A stretch of 64,000 bases of DNA from an uncultured Bacteroidales bacterium (GCA_944325505.1 CALVAJ010000007.1:1-64000); one strand, 5' to 3'; shown: positions 8,014 through 17,510, counted from the first letter of the stretch. Notes: generated by a model from the sequence alone, not told the origin. Made by a program: numbers and translations.

Positions 8014-9213
8014 ATGAAATCGATACGTGAAATATACAGGATAGGCAAAGGTCCGTCCAGCAGCCATACGATGGGGCCTCACAAGGCCGCCAAGCTATAT
8101 CTTGCACACCACCCGCAGAGCCACAGATTTCTGGTGACTCTTTACGGCTCGCTGGCCGCTACAGGAAAAGGACACCTTACCGATGTCGCTGTTAACGACG
8201 CACTCTCCCAGATGGGACCGGTGCAGATAGACTGGCAGCCGAAGATTTTCCTTCCGGACCATCCCAACGGAATGAAGATAGCGACCGTAGATGACACTGG
8301 AGAAAAGCAGGAAGAATGGACGTTCTACAGTGTCGGCGGCGGAGCCATCAGGTGCGAACAGCTCCCGCAGGACGAATCACCTGACATCTATCCGCTCAAC
8401 ACCATGAATGAACTTCTGGAGTGGTGCAACAAATACGGGAAAGCCTACTGGGAATACGTCAGCGAAATAGAGGATGAAGGCATCTGGGACTATCTTGCCG
8501 AAGTGTGGAAAGTCATGTGCGAAGCCATCGAGCGCGGGCTTGACAAGGAAGGCGTGCTTCCGGGGCCGATCCATCTGCGCAGAAAGGCGGCCCAGTATTT
8601 TATCAGGGCCGAGGGCTACAAGGATGTGCTCCGCACGCGCGGGATGATATTCGCCTACACGCTTGCCGTCAGCGAAGAAAACGCGGCAGGCGGCACTATA
8701 GTTACGGCGCCGACATGCGGTTCATGCGGTGTGCTGCCCGGTGTCCTCTATCATCTGAAAAAGGTTTACGGCTTCAGCGACAAGAGAATCATCCGCTCTC
8801 TGGCGACTGCAGCCCTCATAGGCAATGTCGTAAAAAGGAACGCCTCCATTTCCGGCGCCGAAGTCGGCTGCCAGGGTGAAGTCGGAGTCGCTTGTGCCAT
8901 GACTGCAGGTGCGGCCAACCAGCTTATGGGAGGAAGCCCTTCCCAGATAGAATATGCGGCTGAAATGGGGCTGGAGCATCATCTGGGAATGACCTGCGAC
9001 CCGGTCTGCGGGCTCGTCCAGATTCCATGTATCGAAAGAAATGCATACGCAGCGGCACGTGCCCTTGATGCAAACATCTATGCTCTCTACACCGACGGGC
9101 TGCACCGGGTATCTTTCGACCAGGTGGTGCGTGTCATGAAACAGACAGGAAAAGACCTGCCTTCGCTGTATAAGGAAACCGGAGAAGGAGGCCTGGCCAA
9201 AGAACTCGACTAA
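8014..9213 (+). CDS. sdaA: L-serine ammonia-lyase, iron-sulfur dependent, single chain
   Basis: 399 residues from ATG 8014 (MKSIREIYRIGKGPSSSHTM). An in-frame ATG at 7951 lies inside the preceding gene and is rejected. The N-terminal beta domain has GPSSSHTMGPHKAA and the C-terminal alpha domain has TAPTCGSCGVLPGVLYHL. Cysteines in GCQGEVGVACAMTAGA and GMTCDPVCGLVQIPC are expected to hold the [4Fe-4S] cluster. The enzyme converts L-serine to pyruvate and ammonia in the cytoplasm and is oxygen-sensitive, in keeping with an anaerobe. Beta and alpha parts are fused, unlike the split SdaAA/SdaAB of Firmicutes. A structured repeat follows 17 nt after the stop. Confidence 0.95.
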   Translation: MKSIREIYRIGKGPSSSHTMGPHKAAKLYLAHHPQSHRFLVTLYGSLAATGKGHLTDVAVNDALSQMGPVQIDWQPKIFLPDHPNGMKIATVDDTGEKQEEWTFYSVGGGAIRCEQLPQDESPDIYPLNTMNELLEWCNKYGKAYWEYVSEIEDEGIWDYLAEVWKVMCEAIERGLDKEGVLPGPIHLRRKAAQYFIRAEGYKDVLRTRGMIFAYTLAVSEENAAGGTIVTAPTCGSCGVLPGVLYHLKKVYGFSDKRIIRSLATAALIGNVVKRNASISGAEVGCQGEVGVACAMTAGAANQLMGGSPSQIEYAAEMGLEHHLGMTCDPVCGLVQIPCIERNAYAAARALDANIYALYTDGLHRVSFDQVVRVMKQTGKDLPSLYKETGEGGLAKELD

Positions 9214-9230
9214 TAAGAAATTTCAACATG

Positions 9231-9327
9231 CCGCTGGGCTGTTGCTGTCATGTCCGACATTGGCTCCCGAAAAGGGAGGGGACCCGCCAGGCGGGGAGGA
9301 TCGGCAAAGACGACAACAGCCCTGCGG
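9231..9327. repeat. Long imperfect hairpin element after sdaA
   Basis: Outer arms CCGCTGGGCTGTTGCTGTC (9231-9249) and GACAACAGCCCTGCGG (9312-9327) pair except for one mismatch and a 3-nt bulge. Inside are two small perfect hairpins, CTCCC-gaaaa-GGGAG and CCCGCC-a-GGCGGG. The element fills almost all of the gap between the convergent sdaA and 5'-nucleotidase genes and may serve as a bidirectional terminator. The branched architecture is more elaborate than a simple terminator and no T tract follows, so a REP/MITE-type repeat is also possible. Confidence 0.6.
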
Positions 9328-9342
9328 CTATAATCGGAAAGA

Positions 9343-11082
9343 TCAGTCGAAAAGAAGCTTCATATCCTTTTCCAGCATCCTGCCGGCAAGTTTTTCAGGG
9401 ACGAACTCCCAGTGGCCTATAACGGAAGGATCACCGATAAGGGCCGGATCTATGCTGCCATGCTCCATCAGATAATCATAAAGGATATTGCGGACTTCAG
9501 GATATTTGGCTACTACACGTGCCTCTATGTTGTCCGTATCGATGCCGGCGCCCTCACGCATAATGGCTCCGCCTCCGCTGGCACGGTATGATGTCATGGC
9601 GACATTGTATTTTGCAGACATATCGAACGGGGTCCCGTCAGATAGCGAGGCTATCTCTACCCTGCTTCCATCCGGCCTGGTGACATCGACGGTATAGACC
9701 AGTCCTCCGGCCGAATCGAAATTATATGCCCTTCCGACAAAAGACCAGCGTTTCTGGCCGGTCCTCGGATCCGGCTCATTGGAAATCCTGAGCAGGTGCT
9801 CTCCTGCCTTGCCCGTTACCGTATTGATCCAGGTATCGTATGAATATTCCAGATAGTCCTTTATCTCCTTACCTGTCATTTCTACGACGAACAGCTGGTT
9901 CTCGAACGGATATATTGTAAAAAGATCATTATATACCAGTGTGCCGGCCTGGAGGTAGCCGTTGAAGGTAAGAGGGGCGGCAAATGAAATCTCGGCCGGA
10001 GAGCATGAAAGGCAGAGGGTATGCAGAAGGTTGCTGTAATCCGACATGCCGGTATAGGAATCACGTGTCCTCATATCGCGCACGAGCGTCCCTACCGGCT
10101 TGACGGTAAACGACTTGACCGCTTCATAATCAGCTCTGAACATATCTCTCATCACTGTATCCACGGCCTCTTTGCGTACAGGTATCAGGTCTGCCGACAC
10201 TTCCTTCGACACTACTTTGCCGTCCTTTATCTCTATAGTAACGACCCCATGTCCGATATTGCGGCAGTGACTGCCTGAGTTGATCAGACACAGACCTTCC
10301 TTTGAATACACCACCGGCCTGTGGTCATGGGAACAAACCAGGAAATCCACCCCTTTCAGAGTGTTGTACAGATCGAGGCCCTGGCTCTCAAGCATGGAGC
10401 CGTCACCTTCCCCCGTCCCGGAATGTACCGCAACCACTACCACATGAGGATGCTCTTTGGCAATGACCTTGTCCACATCCTGCTGGACCAGCGGCAGCAG
10501 GGACTCGAAATGCATCCCTTTCCAGAGGTCTTCCGACAGCCAGTTCTTCATATTCGGGTTGGTGAAACCGAGAACCGCCACTTTCAGCCCGTTTTTCCGG
10601 ACTATGGTATAGTCGGCAAAATACGGTCTTCCGTTGTCATTCCGTATAGCGTTCGCCGCCATGAAAGGCATGTCGAGCTGCCGTGAAATCCTGTCGTAGA
10701 CCGGATGCCCGGTCTCGACATCATGGTTGCCGACAGCCACTGCATCGTACTTCATGTAATTTGCCATACGGGCATAAAGATGGACAGAGACAGTATCCAC
10801 ATAGTTGTAATAATATGCGGCATTGTCTCCCTGGAGGCAGTCTCCGGCATCGACGAGAATCACATTTTCAGGACCGTCAGCCTTTCTGACACTGTCCACA
10901 TAATGCGAAACCGCATACAGCGACTGCCGTGTTCCGTTCCCGACATAGAGGGAATCGAAATAACGGCCGTGAACGTCATTGGTGGTGAAGAGCTGCAGAC
11001 GGTAGGTTCCGTCTTTCGGGCCGCAGCATGAAACCAGAGCCAGCAGCGGCAGCAAAAACGCAGATAACAGATTCTTTTTCAT
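9343..11082 (-). CDS. 5'-nucleotidase / UshA-type metallophosphatase lipoprotein
   Basis: 579 residues. The signal peptide ends in a lipobox (LLALVSC, Cys19), so the protein is predicted to be lipid-anchored in the envelope. The N-terminal calcineurin-like metal site has TNDVHGR, DAGDCLQGD, VGNHDVETG and SHDHRPV. The C-terminal 5'-nucleotidase domain includes NNLLHTL-like substrate elements (SDYSNLLHTLCL), FTIYPFENQL and MTSYRASGGGAIM. It should release phosphate and nucleosides from extracytoplasmic nucleotides. Its ATG overlaps the TGA of the upstream amidase gene as ATGA (11082-11079), indicating translational coupling. This gene ends a three-gene unit with the outer-membrane protein at 11930-13180. 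Confidence 0.93.
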   Translation of the reverse strand: MKKNLLSAFLLPLLALVSCCGPKDGTYRLQLFTTNDVHGRYFDSLYVGNGTRQSLYAVSHYVDSVRKADGPENVILVDAGDCLQGDNAAYYYNYVDTVSVHLYARMANYMKYDAVAVGNHDVETGHPVYDRISRQLDMPFMAANAIRNDNGRPYFADYTIVRKNGLKVAVLGFTNPNMKNWLSEDLWKGMHFESLLPLVQQDVDKVIAKEHPHVVVVAVHSGTGEGDGSMLESQGLDLYNTLKGVDFLVCSHDHRPVVYSKEGLCLINSGSHCRNIGHGVVTIEIKDGKVVSKEVSADLIPVRKEAVDTVMRDMFRADYEAVKSFTVKPVGTLVRDMRTRDSYTGMSDYSNLLHTLCLSCSPAEISFAAPLTFNGYLQAGTLVYNDLFTIYPFENQLFVVEMTGKEIKDYLEYSYDTWINTVTGKAGEHLLRISNEPDPRTGQKRWSFVGRAYNFDSAGGLVYTVDVTRPDGSRVEIASLSDGTPFDMSAKYNVAMTSYRASGGGAIMREGAGIDTDNIEARVVAKYPEVRNILYDYLMEHGSIDPALIGDPSVIGHWEFVPEKLAGRMLEKDMKLLFD

Positions 11083-11918
11083 ATTATATTATTTCCATAA
11101 TTTTCCACCTGACACGAGGGAGCAAGTTTCAGGACAGGAAAGCTTTCCCGGAACCGCAGCATGGGAGATTTCTCAAGCTCTCCGTAGACCACCGGAACGC
11201 CGCATACGGCAAAGCGTTTTCCACGGCTTCTCCCCCGATAATCTATGACAGCGGAATTTCCGCTGTAGTCCAGAAGCGGATCGGAGCCTGTCCTGTTGCA
11301 GAAAACCGACCAGCAGGCATTTTCTATGGATCTGGCCTTCAACAGGATATCCGCAGCGACACTACGGGCGACAGGCCAGTTGGCCACATTCAGGTACAGG
11401 TCATACGGATTCCCGGCCTGGTTCCTCGACCATTCAGGAAACCTGAGGTCGAAGCAAATGCCCGGCAGGATTTTCCATCCCTTGTATTCGAACACTTTCC
11501 GTTCTTTTCCGGGAACATAATTTTCCTGTTCGCCGCCGAAAAAAAGATGCGACTTGTCATAATGCTCTTTGCAGATGATATCGCAAGACCCTGCAGGGGC
11601 AGTGAAGAACAGCCTGTTGTACCGTCTCGAACCGCAGTCCTCCACAGGAACGGAACCGGTCACGGCGCATCTGTATTTCAAGGCGGTTTTCTCCATCCAG
11701 GCACATGTCGCAGAAGCATCTTCCGGCTCGGCGGCTTCGGGATTCATAGTAAAGCCTGCAGAAAAGAACTCCGGCAGGACCACCATATCCGGCCTGTCGG
11801 GGACGCTGCCGGAAAAAAGTCCGGCAATGACGCCGTCCAAGGCTTTCATATTCGCCTCCGGCTTTTCCCACTCAGGAGAAAACTCCACCAAAGCCACTTT
11901 CAGTTTGTCTGTCGTCAT
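11079..11918 (-). CDS. Carbon-nitrogen hydrolase, omega-amidase (YafV/Nit2) type
   Basis: 279 residues from ATG 11918 (MTTDKLKVALVEFSPEW). ATGs at 11924 and 11942 are in frame, and the latter overlaps the upstream gene. The nitrilase-superfamily triad is visible: Glu in VVLPEFFSAGF, Lys in CKEHYDKSHLF and Cys in LPGICFDLRFPEWSR. The family hydrolyses amides such as 2-oxoglutaramate; YafV-type omega-amidases recycle the keto acids of glutamine and methionine. Cytoplasmic, with no signal peptide. It lies 11 nt after the outer-membrane protein gene and is coupled by ATGA to the 5'-nucleotidase, so all three are probably one transcript. Confidence 0.9.
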   Translation of the reverse strand: MTTDKLKVALVEFSPEWEKPEANMKALDGVIAGLFSGSVPDRPDMVVLPEFFSAGFTMNPEAAEPEDASATCAWMEKTALKYRCAVTGSVPVEDCGSRRYNRLFFTAPAGSCDIICKEHYDKSHLFFGGEQENYVPGKERKVFEYKGWKILPGICFDLRFPEWSRNQAGNPYDLYLNVANWPVARSVAADILLKARSIENACWSVFCNRTGSDPLLDYSGNSAVIDYRGRSRGKRFAVCGVPVVYGELEKSPMLRFRESFPVLKLAPSCQVENYGNNII

Positions 11919-11929
11919 AGGCATAGCTG

Positions 11930-13180
11930 TCAGATATTCCACCCCGGGAGTCCCCAGTCTTCTATCCTGATCCTTTTCTTCGGCCTGGGGGCCGGCCTGT
12001 TCTTTTCCAGAAGTTTGCCCAGATTGAACCTGACGGTCACCACCTGCTGGAGACCGGAATAGGACCAGTCGTTGAAATGCGCGACTACCGAAGCCCTTAT
12101 GGACATGAAATCCGAGATTGCAGGCTCATAATATACTTCTATCCTGTCATAGAATCCGACACCGGGAGCATCGAGCCTGACCTTATAGAACGCCTCTCCC
12201 ATATAGAGAAGATCCCCGTACATATTGCCTGCCGCATCGTGCCTGCTGTAGTAAGGCATCATGTCGGTACCGTAGAAAAGATAGTTCTCGAGACCGACAT
12301 TCCAGTTGCGCACGGCTGCAGTGAACTCCCCGCCATGAGGGAAAGTGAACTTTCCGATGTTCTTCCTGTCGTTCTGCATGGACTGCAGCCATCCGAGAGT
12401 GAAATCCAGACGCTGCAGGCCGGAGCGCCGTGAAAGGTCCAGGGTGGCAAAAGGGTTTACAAGCGCATTGTCCACTACACCGGAGACATGGGCAGCACCG
12501 GCAAAATGATACAGGTAGGCAGCATATCCGAGAGAAAACATATCGGAAAGCCTTCCTTCACCCGAGGAGAAAATCATGAAGCGTTCCCTCCTGTCCGTAC
12601 CGTACATCCCCATCCAGTCGCAGCCGGCTTCAAAATACGAGGACGGACGCCTGAAAGTAAGCAGAAGCCCCTCGATGTTGTTGTCATAGAACCTTAGGGA
12701 ATCAGAGAAAAAGGCACGTGAATAGCTCCCTTCCATAAAACGTCGCGGGAAAATGCCTGCCGTGATACCTATATCCGTCTTTCCTTTCGTAAAAAGATAC
12801 CTGTAATATAGGGTAATCTCATGGAAAAGATCCAGATTCTCCTTGTTCCGGGACAGTTCATCCGTATTGCCGTCCGAAGCCAGCGACGGAGATATGGGAG
12901 AATCCCCGAAATCCTTCATGACATCTATTCCGAACATCAGGCGGTGCCTGCCTCCGGAGCGTTCATCCAGCTTCAGCCCTACGGAAGGGGTAAGCCGGGC
13001 TCCGAATATTGTCCGGGATCTGGAAAACCGGGAAGGATCGTACTCCCTGTTGTCAAAATTCATCTCAAAATCCACATCGTATGCAAACCTCACCCTTCCT
13101 TCAGTCTCCCGAGGCTCGCCCGCATACAAGGAGGATACGGCACAACACAATAATACACAAAGGCTTATACAGTACTTCAT
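11930..13180 (-). CDS. Outer-membrane beta-barrel protein, unknown function
   Basis: 416 residues. A signal peptide (MKYCISLCVLLCCAVSSLYA) has a clear cleavage site before GEP. The mature part alternates polar and aromatic residues in strand-like blocks (RVRFAYDVDFEMNFD, GLLLTFRRPSSYFEAGCD, VGFYDRIEVYYEPAI), typical of a porin-like barrel. The tail is unusual: a basic stretch RPAPRPKKRIRIE and then DWGLPGWNI at the end. I cannot name the family beyond 'Bacteroidales outer-membrane protein'. It is the first gene of the unit with the amidase and the 5'-nucleotidase. Shared function is not shown, but uptake and breakdown of a nitrogenous or nucleotide compound would fit. Confidence 0.75.
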   Translation of the reverse strand: MKYCISLCVLLCCAVSSLYAGEPRETEGRVRFAYDVDFEMNFDNREYDPSRFSRSRTIFGARLTPSVGLKLDERSGGRHRLMFGIDVMKDFGDSPISPSLASDGNTDELSRNKENLDLFHEITLYYRYLFTKGKTDIGITAGIFPRRFMEGSYSRAFFSDSLRFYDNNIEGLLLTFRRPSSYFEAGCDWMGMYGTDRRERFMIFSSGEGRLSDMFSLGYAAYLYHFAGAAHVSGVVDNALVNPFATLDLSRRSGLQRLDFTLGWLQSMQNDRKNIGKFTFPHGGEFTAAVRNWNVGLENYLFYGTDMMPYYSRHDAAGNMYGDLLYMGEAFYKVRLDAPGVGFYDRIEVYYEPAISDFMSIRASVVAHFNDWSYSGLQQVVTVRFNLGKLLEKNRPAPRPKKRIRIEDWGLPGWNI

Positions 13181-13201
13181 ATTAATGTTCCGAATTTCCC
13201 G

Positions 13202-13210
13202 CCAAATTTA
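13202..13210 (-). promoter_or_regulatory. -7 box upstream of the outer-membrane protein gene
   Basis: TAAATTTGG on the minus strand, 22 nt before the start at 13180. It matches TAnnTTTG and would drive the three-gene unit 13180-9343. Confidence 0.55.
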
Positions 13211-13312
13211 AGAAACTGTTTTCAATTATTCACAATATCCGCGAATAACATGTCATAATAAAAAGTTTCACAATTAAACCGAAGATTCTATTTCGTTTCG
13301 AAAATATATTTA

Positions 13313-13321
13313 TATATTTGC
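13313..13321 (+). promoter_or_regulatory. -7 box of the glpABC operon
   Basis: TATATTTGC, a perfect match to the Bacteroidetes -7 consensus, 33 nt before the glpA ATG. The upstream region is AT-rich with TTTCGTTTCG near the -33 position. Confidence 0.7.
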
Positions 13322-13353
13322 ATTTCGTATTGAAACATATTCTCTTTATCATA

Positions 13354-14973
13354 ATGGTACAGCACGGTATAAAGAATGACAATGAATTCGATGTCATAAT
13401 CATCGGAGGGGGCATTACCGGCGCAGGAACCGCCAGGGACTGCGCCTTGAGAGGACTGAAAGTACTTCTGGTGGAACGCAACGACATAGCCACAGGGGCA
13501 ACGGGAAGGAACCACGGACTGCTGCACAGCGGAGCGAGGTATGCCGTTACGGACCAGGAATCGGCAAGGGAATGTATCGAAGAAAACATGATACTCCGGA
13601 AAATCGCAAGGCATTGCGTCGAGGAGACAGACGGGTTCTTCATCACCCTTCCGGAAGATGACCTGGACTATCAGGCAAAGTTTGTCCAGTCGTGCAATTC
13701 TGCCGGAATAAAAGCCGAAATCATCGATCCGAAAGAAGCCATAAGGCTGGAGCCGTCTGTCAATCCTTCAATTACGGGCGCAGTCCGCGTACCCGACGGT
13801 TCCGTAGACCCGTTCCGCCTTACCAGTGCCAACATAACCGATGCGAAACTCCATGGCGCCAAGGTCATGGTATATACCGAGCTGATATCTTTCATAAAGG
13901 AAGGCGACACGGTCAGAGGCGTGAAAGTCCATAACCGTATCACGGGAGAAGACATGGAGTTCTATGCTCCGGTAACAGTCAACGCCGGAGGCATATGGGG
14001 CCATGCAATCGCGGAAAAGGCCGGTACGACCATAAACATGTTCCCGGCAAAGGGAGCGCTCCTCATATTCGGGCACAGGGTGAACAACATTGTGCTCAAC
14101 AGATGCCGCAAGCCGGCAAACGCCGATATCCTCGTTCCTGGAGACACCGTCTGCGTGATAGGCACCACGTCGAGCCGTGTGCCGTTCGATGAAGTGGATG
14201 ACATGAAAGTGACTCCGGATGAGGTGGATCTGCTCCTGACTGAGGGAGCAAAACTTGCTCCGGCTCTGGCAAGCACCCGTATTCTGCGGGCATACGCAGG
14301 AGTCCGTCCGCTGGTATCGGCCGACAACGACCCTTCCGGCAGGAACATCAGCCGCGGAATCGTCCTTCTGGACCATGAGACCAGAGACGGGATAAAGGGT
14401 TTCATAAGCATAACAGGCGGCAAGCTGATGACATACAGGCTTATGGCCGAATGGGCCGCCGATGCGGTATGCAAAAAGCTGGGTACAGATAAAAAATGCC
14501 AGACGATGGATATTCCTCTTCCCGGCTCAAAAAGCGAAGGGGTCGAAGAGATTTCACGCAAAATCTGGGCACATCCTACCGCTTCGCAGAAAGCCACCGC
14601 CGGAAGGCACGGGGACCTCACGGTCAGAGTGCCGTCTGAAGACGAACTCGACACTTCTCTCGTGTGCGAGTGCGAGGAAGTCAGCGTAGGAGAAGTAAAA
14701 TACGCAATAAACGAACTCGATGTACACAACCTGGTTGACCTCAGACGAAGGACAAGGGTCGGGATGGGTACATGCCAGGGGGAGCTTTGCGCTTGCAGGG
14801 CGGCAGGTCTGCTGGCCCGGGCAAGGAATTGCGCCGAAGGCGAGAGGAATGACCTGAAACGTTTCCTCAACGAAAGATGGAAAGGGATATACCCTGTCGG
14901 CTGGGGCGATGCCCTAAGGGAAAGCGAGTATTCGCAGTGGGTATATTCAGGCGTGTGCGGACTTGAAAAATAA
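13354..14973 (+). CDS. glpA: Anaerobic glycerol-3-phosphate dehydrogenase subunit A
   Basis: 539 residues from ATG 13354; an upstream in-frame ATG at 13318 overlaps the promoter and is rejected. The FAD-binding fold begins with FDVIIIGGGITGAGTARDCA, followed by the DAO motif GATGRNHGLLHSGARYA. The C-terminal BFD-like [2Fe-2S] domain shows CECEEVSVGEV and GMGTCQGELCACRAAGLL (about residues 430-485). GlpA oxidises sn-glycerol-3-phosphate to dihydroxyacetone phosphate and passes electrons via GlpB and GlpC to the quinone pool under anaerobic conditions. First gene of glpABC; no glpK or glpF lies alongside. Confidence 0.95.
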   Translation: MVQHGIKNDNEFDVIIIGGGITGAGTARDCALRGLKVLLVERNDIATGATGRNHGLLHSGARYAVTDQESARECIEENMILRKIARHCVEETDGFFITLPEDDLDYQAKFVQSCNSAGIKAEIIDPKEAIRLEPSVNPSITGAVRVPDGSVDPFRLTSANITDAKLHGAKVMVYTELISFIKEGDTVRGVKVHNRITGEDMEFYAPVTVNAGGIWGHAIAEKAGTTINMFPAKGALLIFGHRVNNIVLNRCRKPANADILVPGDTVCVIGTTSSRVPFDEVDDMKVTPDEVDLLLTEGAKLAPALASTRILRAYAGVRPLVSADNDPSGRNISRGIVLLDHETRDGIKGFISITGGKLMTYRLMAEWAADAVCKKLGTDKKCQTMDIPLPGSKSEGVEEISRKIWAHPTASQKATAGRHGDLTVRVPSEDELDTSLVCECEEVSVGEVKYAINELDVHNLVDLRRRTRVGMGTCQGELCACRAAGLLARARNCAEGERNDLKRFLNERWKGIYPVGWGDALRESEYSQWVYSGVCGLEK

Positions 14974-14980
14974 TTCAGTT

Positions 14981-16231
14981 ATGAAATTCGATACAATTAT
15001 AATCGGAGGCGGACTCTCGGGTCTTGTATGCGGACTGAGGCTCCAGAGGGCCGGCAGGAAATGCGCTATCGTCTCTGCAGGACAGAGCGCAATGCATTTT
15101 TCATCAGGATATTTCGACTTTCTGGACAGGACTCCTGACGGGAAAGATGTGAGTGCGCCGCTCGATGCTGTGGACTTGCTCGATAAGGAGCACCCTTACA
15201 GCAAAATAGGCAAGGCGAGGCTTACGGCTTATGCAGAGGAGGTCAAGGAGTTCTTCAAAGGATGCGGCATCATGCTGGAAGGAGACCCCTGCAGGAACGG
15301 GTTCAGGATTACCCCGACCGGCAACTTCAAGCGCACATGGCTTGCACTGGATGATTTCTCCGTATTCGAGACTGATACATGTCCATGGAATAAGGTGCTG
15401 ATAGTGAACATCGAGGGATTTCTGGATTTCAATACCGCTTTCATCGCACAGTCTCTTGAAAGCAAAGGGACAGTCTGCACAACATCCATTCTTCGTCTGG
15501 AAGAAATGGAGAGAATACGCAAGAACCCGAGCGAAATGAGAGCTGTCAACATAGCCAGGGTCCTCGAGCGCAGGGAAGTTGAAGACAAGGCGGTCGGACT
15601 GATGAAAGATATGGCCGGCGATGCGGATGCAATACTGCTCCCGGCGGTATTCGGGCTCAAGGAGGCCGGAGCAAGGACAAGGATAGAGAAAGCCTTAGGG
15701 AAGAAAGTTTCGTTTGTTGCCACGATGCCGCCTTCAGTGGCCGGGATAAGGACACAAATGAAGCTGAAAGCAGGATTTGAGGCTGCAGGAGGCGTCTTCC
15801 TTCAGGGTGACACTGCCTGCGGTGCTGAAATGGACGGGAGTCATGTCACCGGTATCGGCTCTGTGAATTTCGGAGATATAAGGCTCGAAGCCGACAGCTA
15901 CGTGCTGGCAACCGGAAGCTTCTTCAGCAAGGGACTCACCGCAGCTCCGGGCCATATCGTGGAAAACGTATTCGGGCTGGACACAGACGCTCCGTCAGAA
16001 AGGAAGAAGTGGTACTGCACGGACTTCTTCGGCAGACAGGACTACATATCCTACGGAGTAAAGACAGACAGCAGTTTCCGCTGCATAAAAGGAGGCGGGA
16101 CAATAGACAACCTGTATGCCGCAGGCTCGATACTCGGAGGCTGCAACGCTCTGTATGAAGGGTGCGGAGCAGGTACGGCCATTTTCAGCGCCTTCAGCGT
16201 AGCCGATACGATACTTTCCGAGAATGCCTGA
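14981..16231 (+). CDS. glpB: Anaerobic glycerol-3-phosphate dehydrogenase subunit B
   Basis: 416 residues from ATG 14981, 7 nt after glpA; an in-frame ATG at 14963 overlaps glpA. It has its own flavin-binding start (KFDTIIIGGGLSGLVCGLRLQRAG) and a second nucleotide-binding end (NLYAAGSILGGCNALYEGCGAGTAIFSAF). GlpB pairs with GlpA to form the catalytic dimer. The order and spacing (A-B-C) are those of the classical operon. Confidence 0.93.
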   Translation: MKFDTIIIGGGLSGLVCGLRLQRAGRKCAIVSAGQSAMHFSSGYFDFLDRTPDGKDVSAPLDAVDLLDKEHPYSKIGKARLTAYAEEVKEFFKGCGIMLEGDPCRNGFRITPTGNFKRTWLALDDFSVFETDTCPWNKVLIVNIEGFLDFNTAFIAQSLESKGTVCTTSILRLEEMERIRKNPSEMRAVNIARVLERREVEDKAVGLMKDMAGDADAILLPAVFGLKEAGARTRIEKALGKKVSFVATMPPSVAGIRTQMKLKAGFEAAGGVFLQGDTACGAEMDGSHVTGIGSVNFGDIRLEADSYVLATGSFFSKGLTAAPGHIVENVFGLDTDAPSERKKWYCTDFFGRQDYISYGVKTDSSFRCIKGGGTIDNLYAAGSILGGCNALYEGCGAGTAIFSAFSVADTILSENA

Positions 16232-16262
16232 TCCGTGAATAGTAAAAATTTTTCTGAACGCT

Positions 16263-17483
16263 ATGGAAATACAAGAATACAATATCAGCGAAAACAATTT
16301 CGAGCAGTGCATAAAATGTACGGTATGTACGGTATATTGCCCTGTCGTTCCCGTAAATCCGGAATACCCGGGGCCGAAGCAGGCCGGACCGGACGGAGAG
16401 AGGCTCAGGCTGAAAAAAGGGATATTCTTCGATGAAACACTGAAATACTGCCTCAACTGCAAACGCTGCGAGGTAGCCTGCCCATCCGGCGTAAGAATCG
16501 GAGACATCATCCAGGCTGCAAGAATAAAATACGGCAGAAAGAAGCCGAAACTCAGGGACATGATGCTGGCAGGCACAGACTTTATGGGAAGTATCGCCAC
16601 AAAAGTAGCCCCTGTCGTAAACACGACGCTGAGAATCAAGCCTGTCAAACAGATTATGGACGGCGTACTGAAAATCGACCACCGCAGGACTTTCCCGAAG
16701 TATGCTTCACAGACATTCGAAAGCTGGTTCCGGAAGGAAGCGGCTGCAAGGCAGGAAAAGTTCGACAGGCACATCGCCTATTTCCATGGCTGCTATGCAA
16801 ACTACAACTACCCGCAGCTCGGAAAGGATTTAGTGAAGGTCATGAATGCGCTCGGCTACGGAGTGCGTCTGCTGGACGGGGAAAAATGCTGCGGCGTGGC
16901 GCTCATTTCGAACGGAATGATTGACCAGGCTACCAGGAACGCGAAGACCAATGTAAGGATAATGTCCGAGGCGCTGTCTTCCTGCGAAGCTGTCCTCGGC
17001 ACTTCATCATCCTGCTCGTTTACCCTGCGGGACGAATATCCGCACCTTCTCGGTGTAGACAACAGCGCAGTCCGTGACCATGTGGAACTGGCCGTTAAAT
17101 TCATCTACCGCCTCCTTGAAAGCGGAAAGGCAAGCCTGAAATTCAAGAAGGACTTCAAGGCCAGGATAGCATACCATGTCCCGTGCCATATGGAAAAACT
17201 CGGTTGGGGGATATTCTCTGCGGAACTTGTGAAAATGATCCCTGGAGTGGAATTCACCGTACTGGACTCGAACTGCTGCGGCATCGCCGGTACATACGGA
17301 TTCAAGAAAGAGAACTATGAAGTGTCTCAGGCGATAGGAAAGCCGCTTTTCGACCAGATAAAGGTCATCGATCCGGACTATGTGGCCTGCGACTGCGAGA
17401 CCTGCAAATGGCAGATAGAAATGTCCACAGGATACAAGGTCATGAACCCGGTGTCCATACTTGCAGCAGCACTTGAAGACTGA
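16263..17483 (+). CDS. glpC: Anaerobic glycerol-3-phosphate dehydrogenase subunit C (iron-sulfur, membrane link)
   Basis: 406 residues. Two ferredoxin-type cluster motifs lie near the N-terminus: CIKCTVCTVYCPVVPVNPEYPG and CLNCKRCEVACPSG. Two CCG domains follow (EKCCGVALI about residue 205; DSNCCGIAGTYG about residue 340), as in GlpC and heterodisulfide-reductase-like proteins. GlpC connects the GlpAB dimer to the membrane and carries electrons to menaquinone. It starts 31 nt after glpB and ends the operon; a hairpin follows at 17511. Confidence 0.95.
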   Translation: MEIQEYNISENNFEQCIKCTVCTVYCPVVPVNPEYPGPKQAGPDGERLRLKKGIFFDETLKYCLNCKRCEVACPSGVRIGDIIQAARIKYGRKKPKLRDMMLAGTDFMGSIATKVAPVVNTTLRIKPVKQIMDGVLKIDHRRTFPKYASQTFESWFRKEAAARQEKFDRHIAYFHGCYANYNYPQLGKDLVKVMNALGYGVRLLDGEKCCGVALISNGMIDQATRNAKTNVRIMSEALSSCEAVLGTSSSCSFTLRDEYPHLLGVDNSAVRDHVELAVKFIYRLLESGKASLKFKKDFKARIAYHVPCHMEKLGWGIFSAELVKMIPGVEFTVLDSNCCGIAGTYGFKKENYEVSQAIGKPLFDQIKVIDPDYVACDCETCKWQIEMSTGYKVMNPVSILAAALED

Positions 17484-17510
17484 ACTGCAGACATTATAGA
17501 AAACCGTTTT

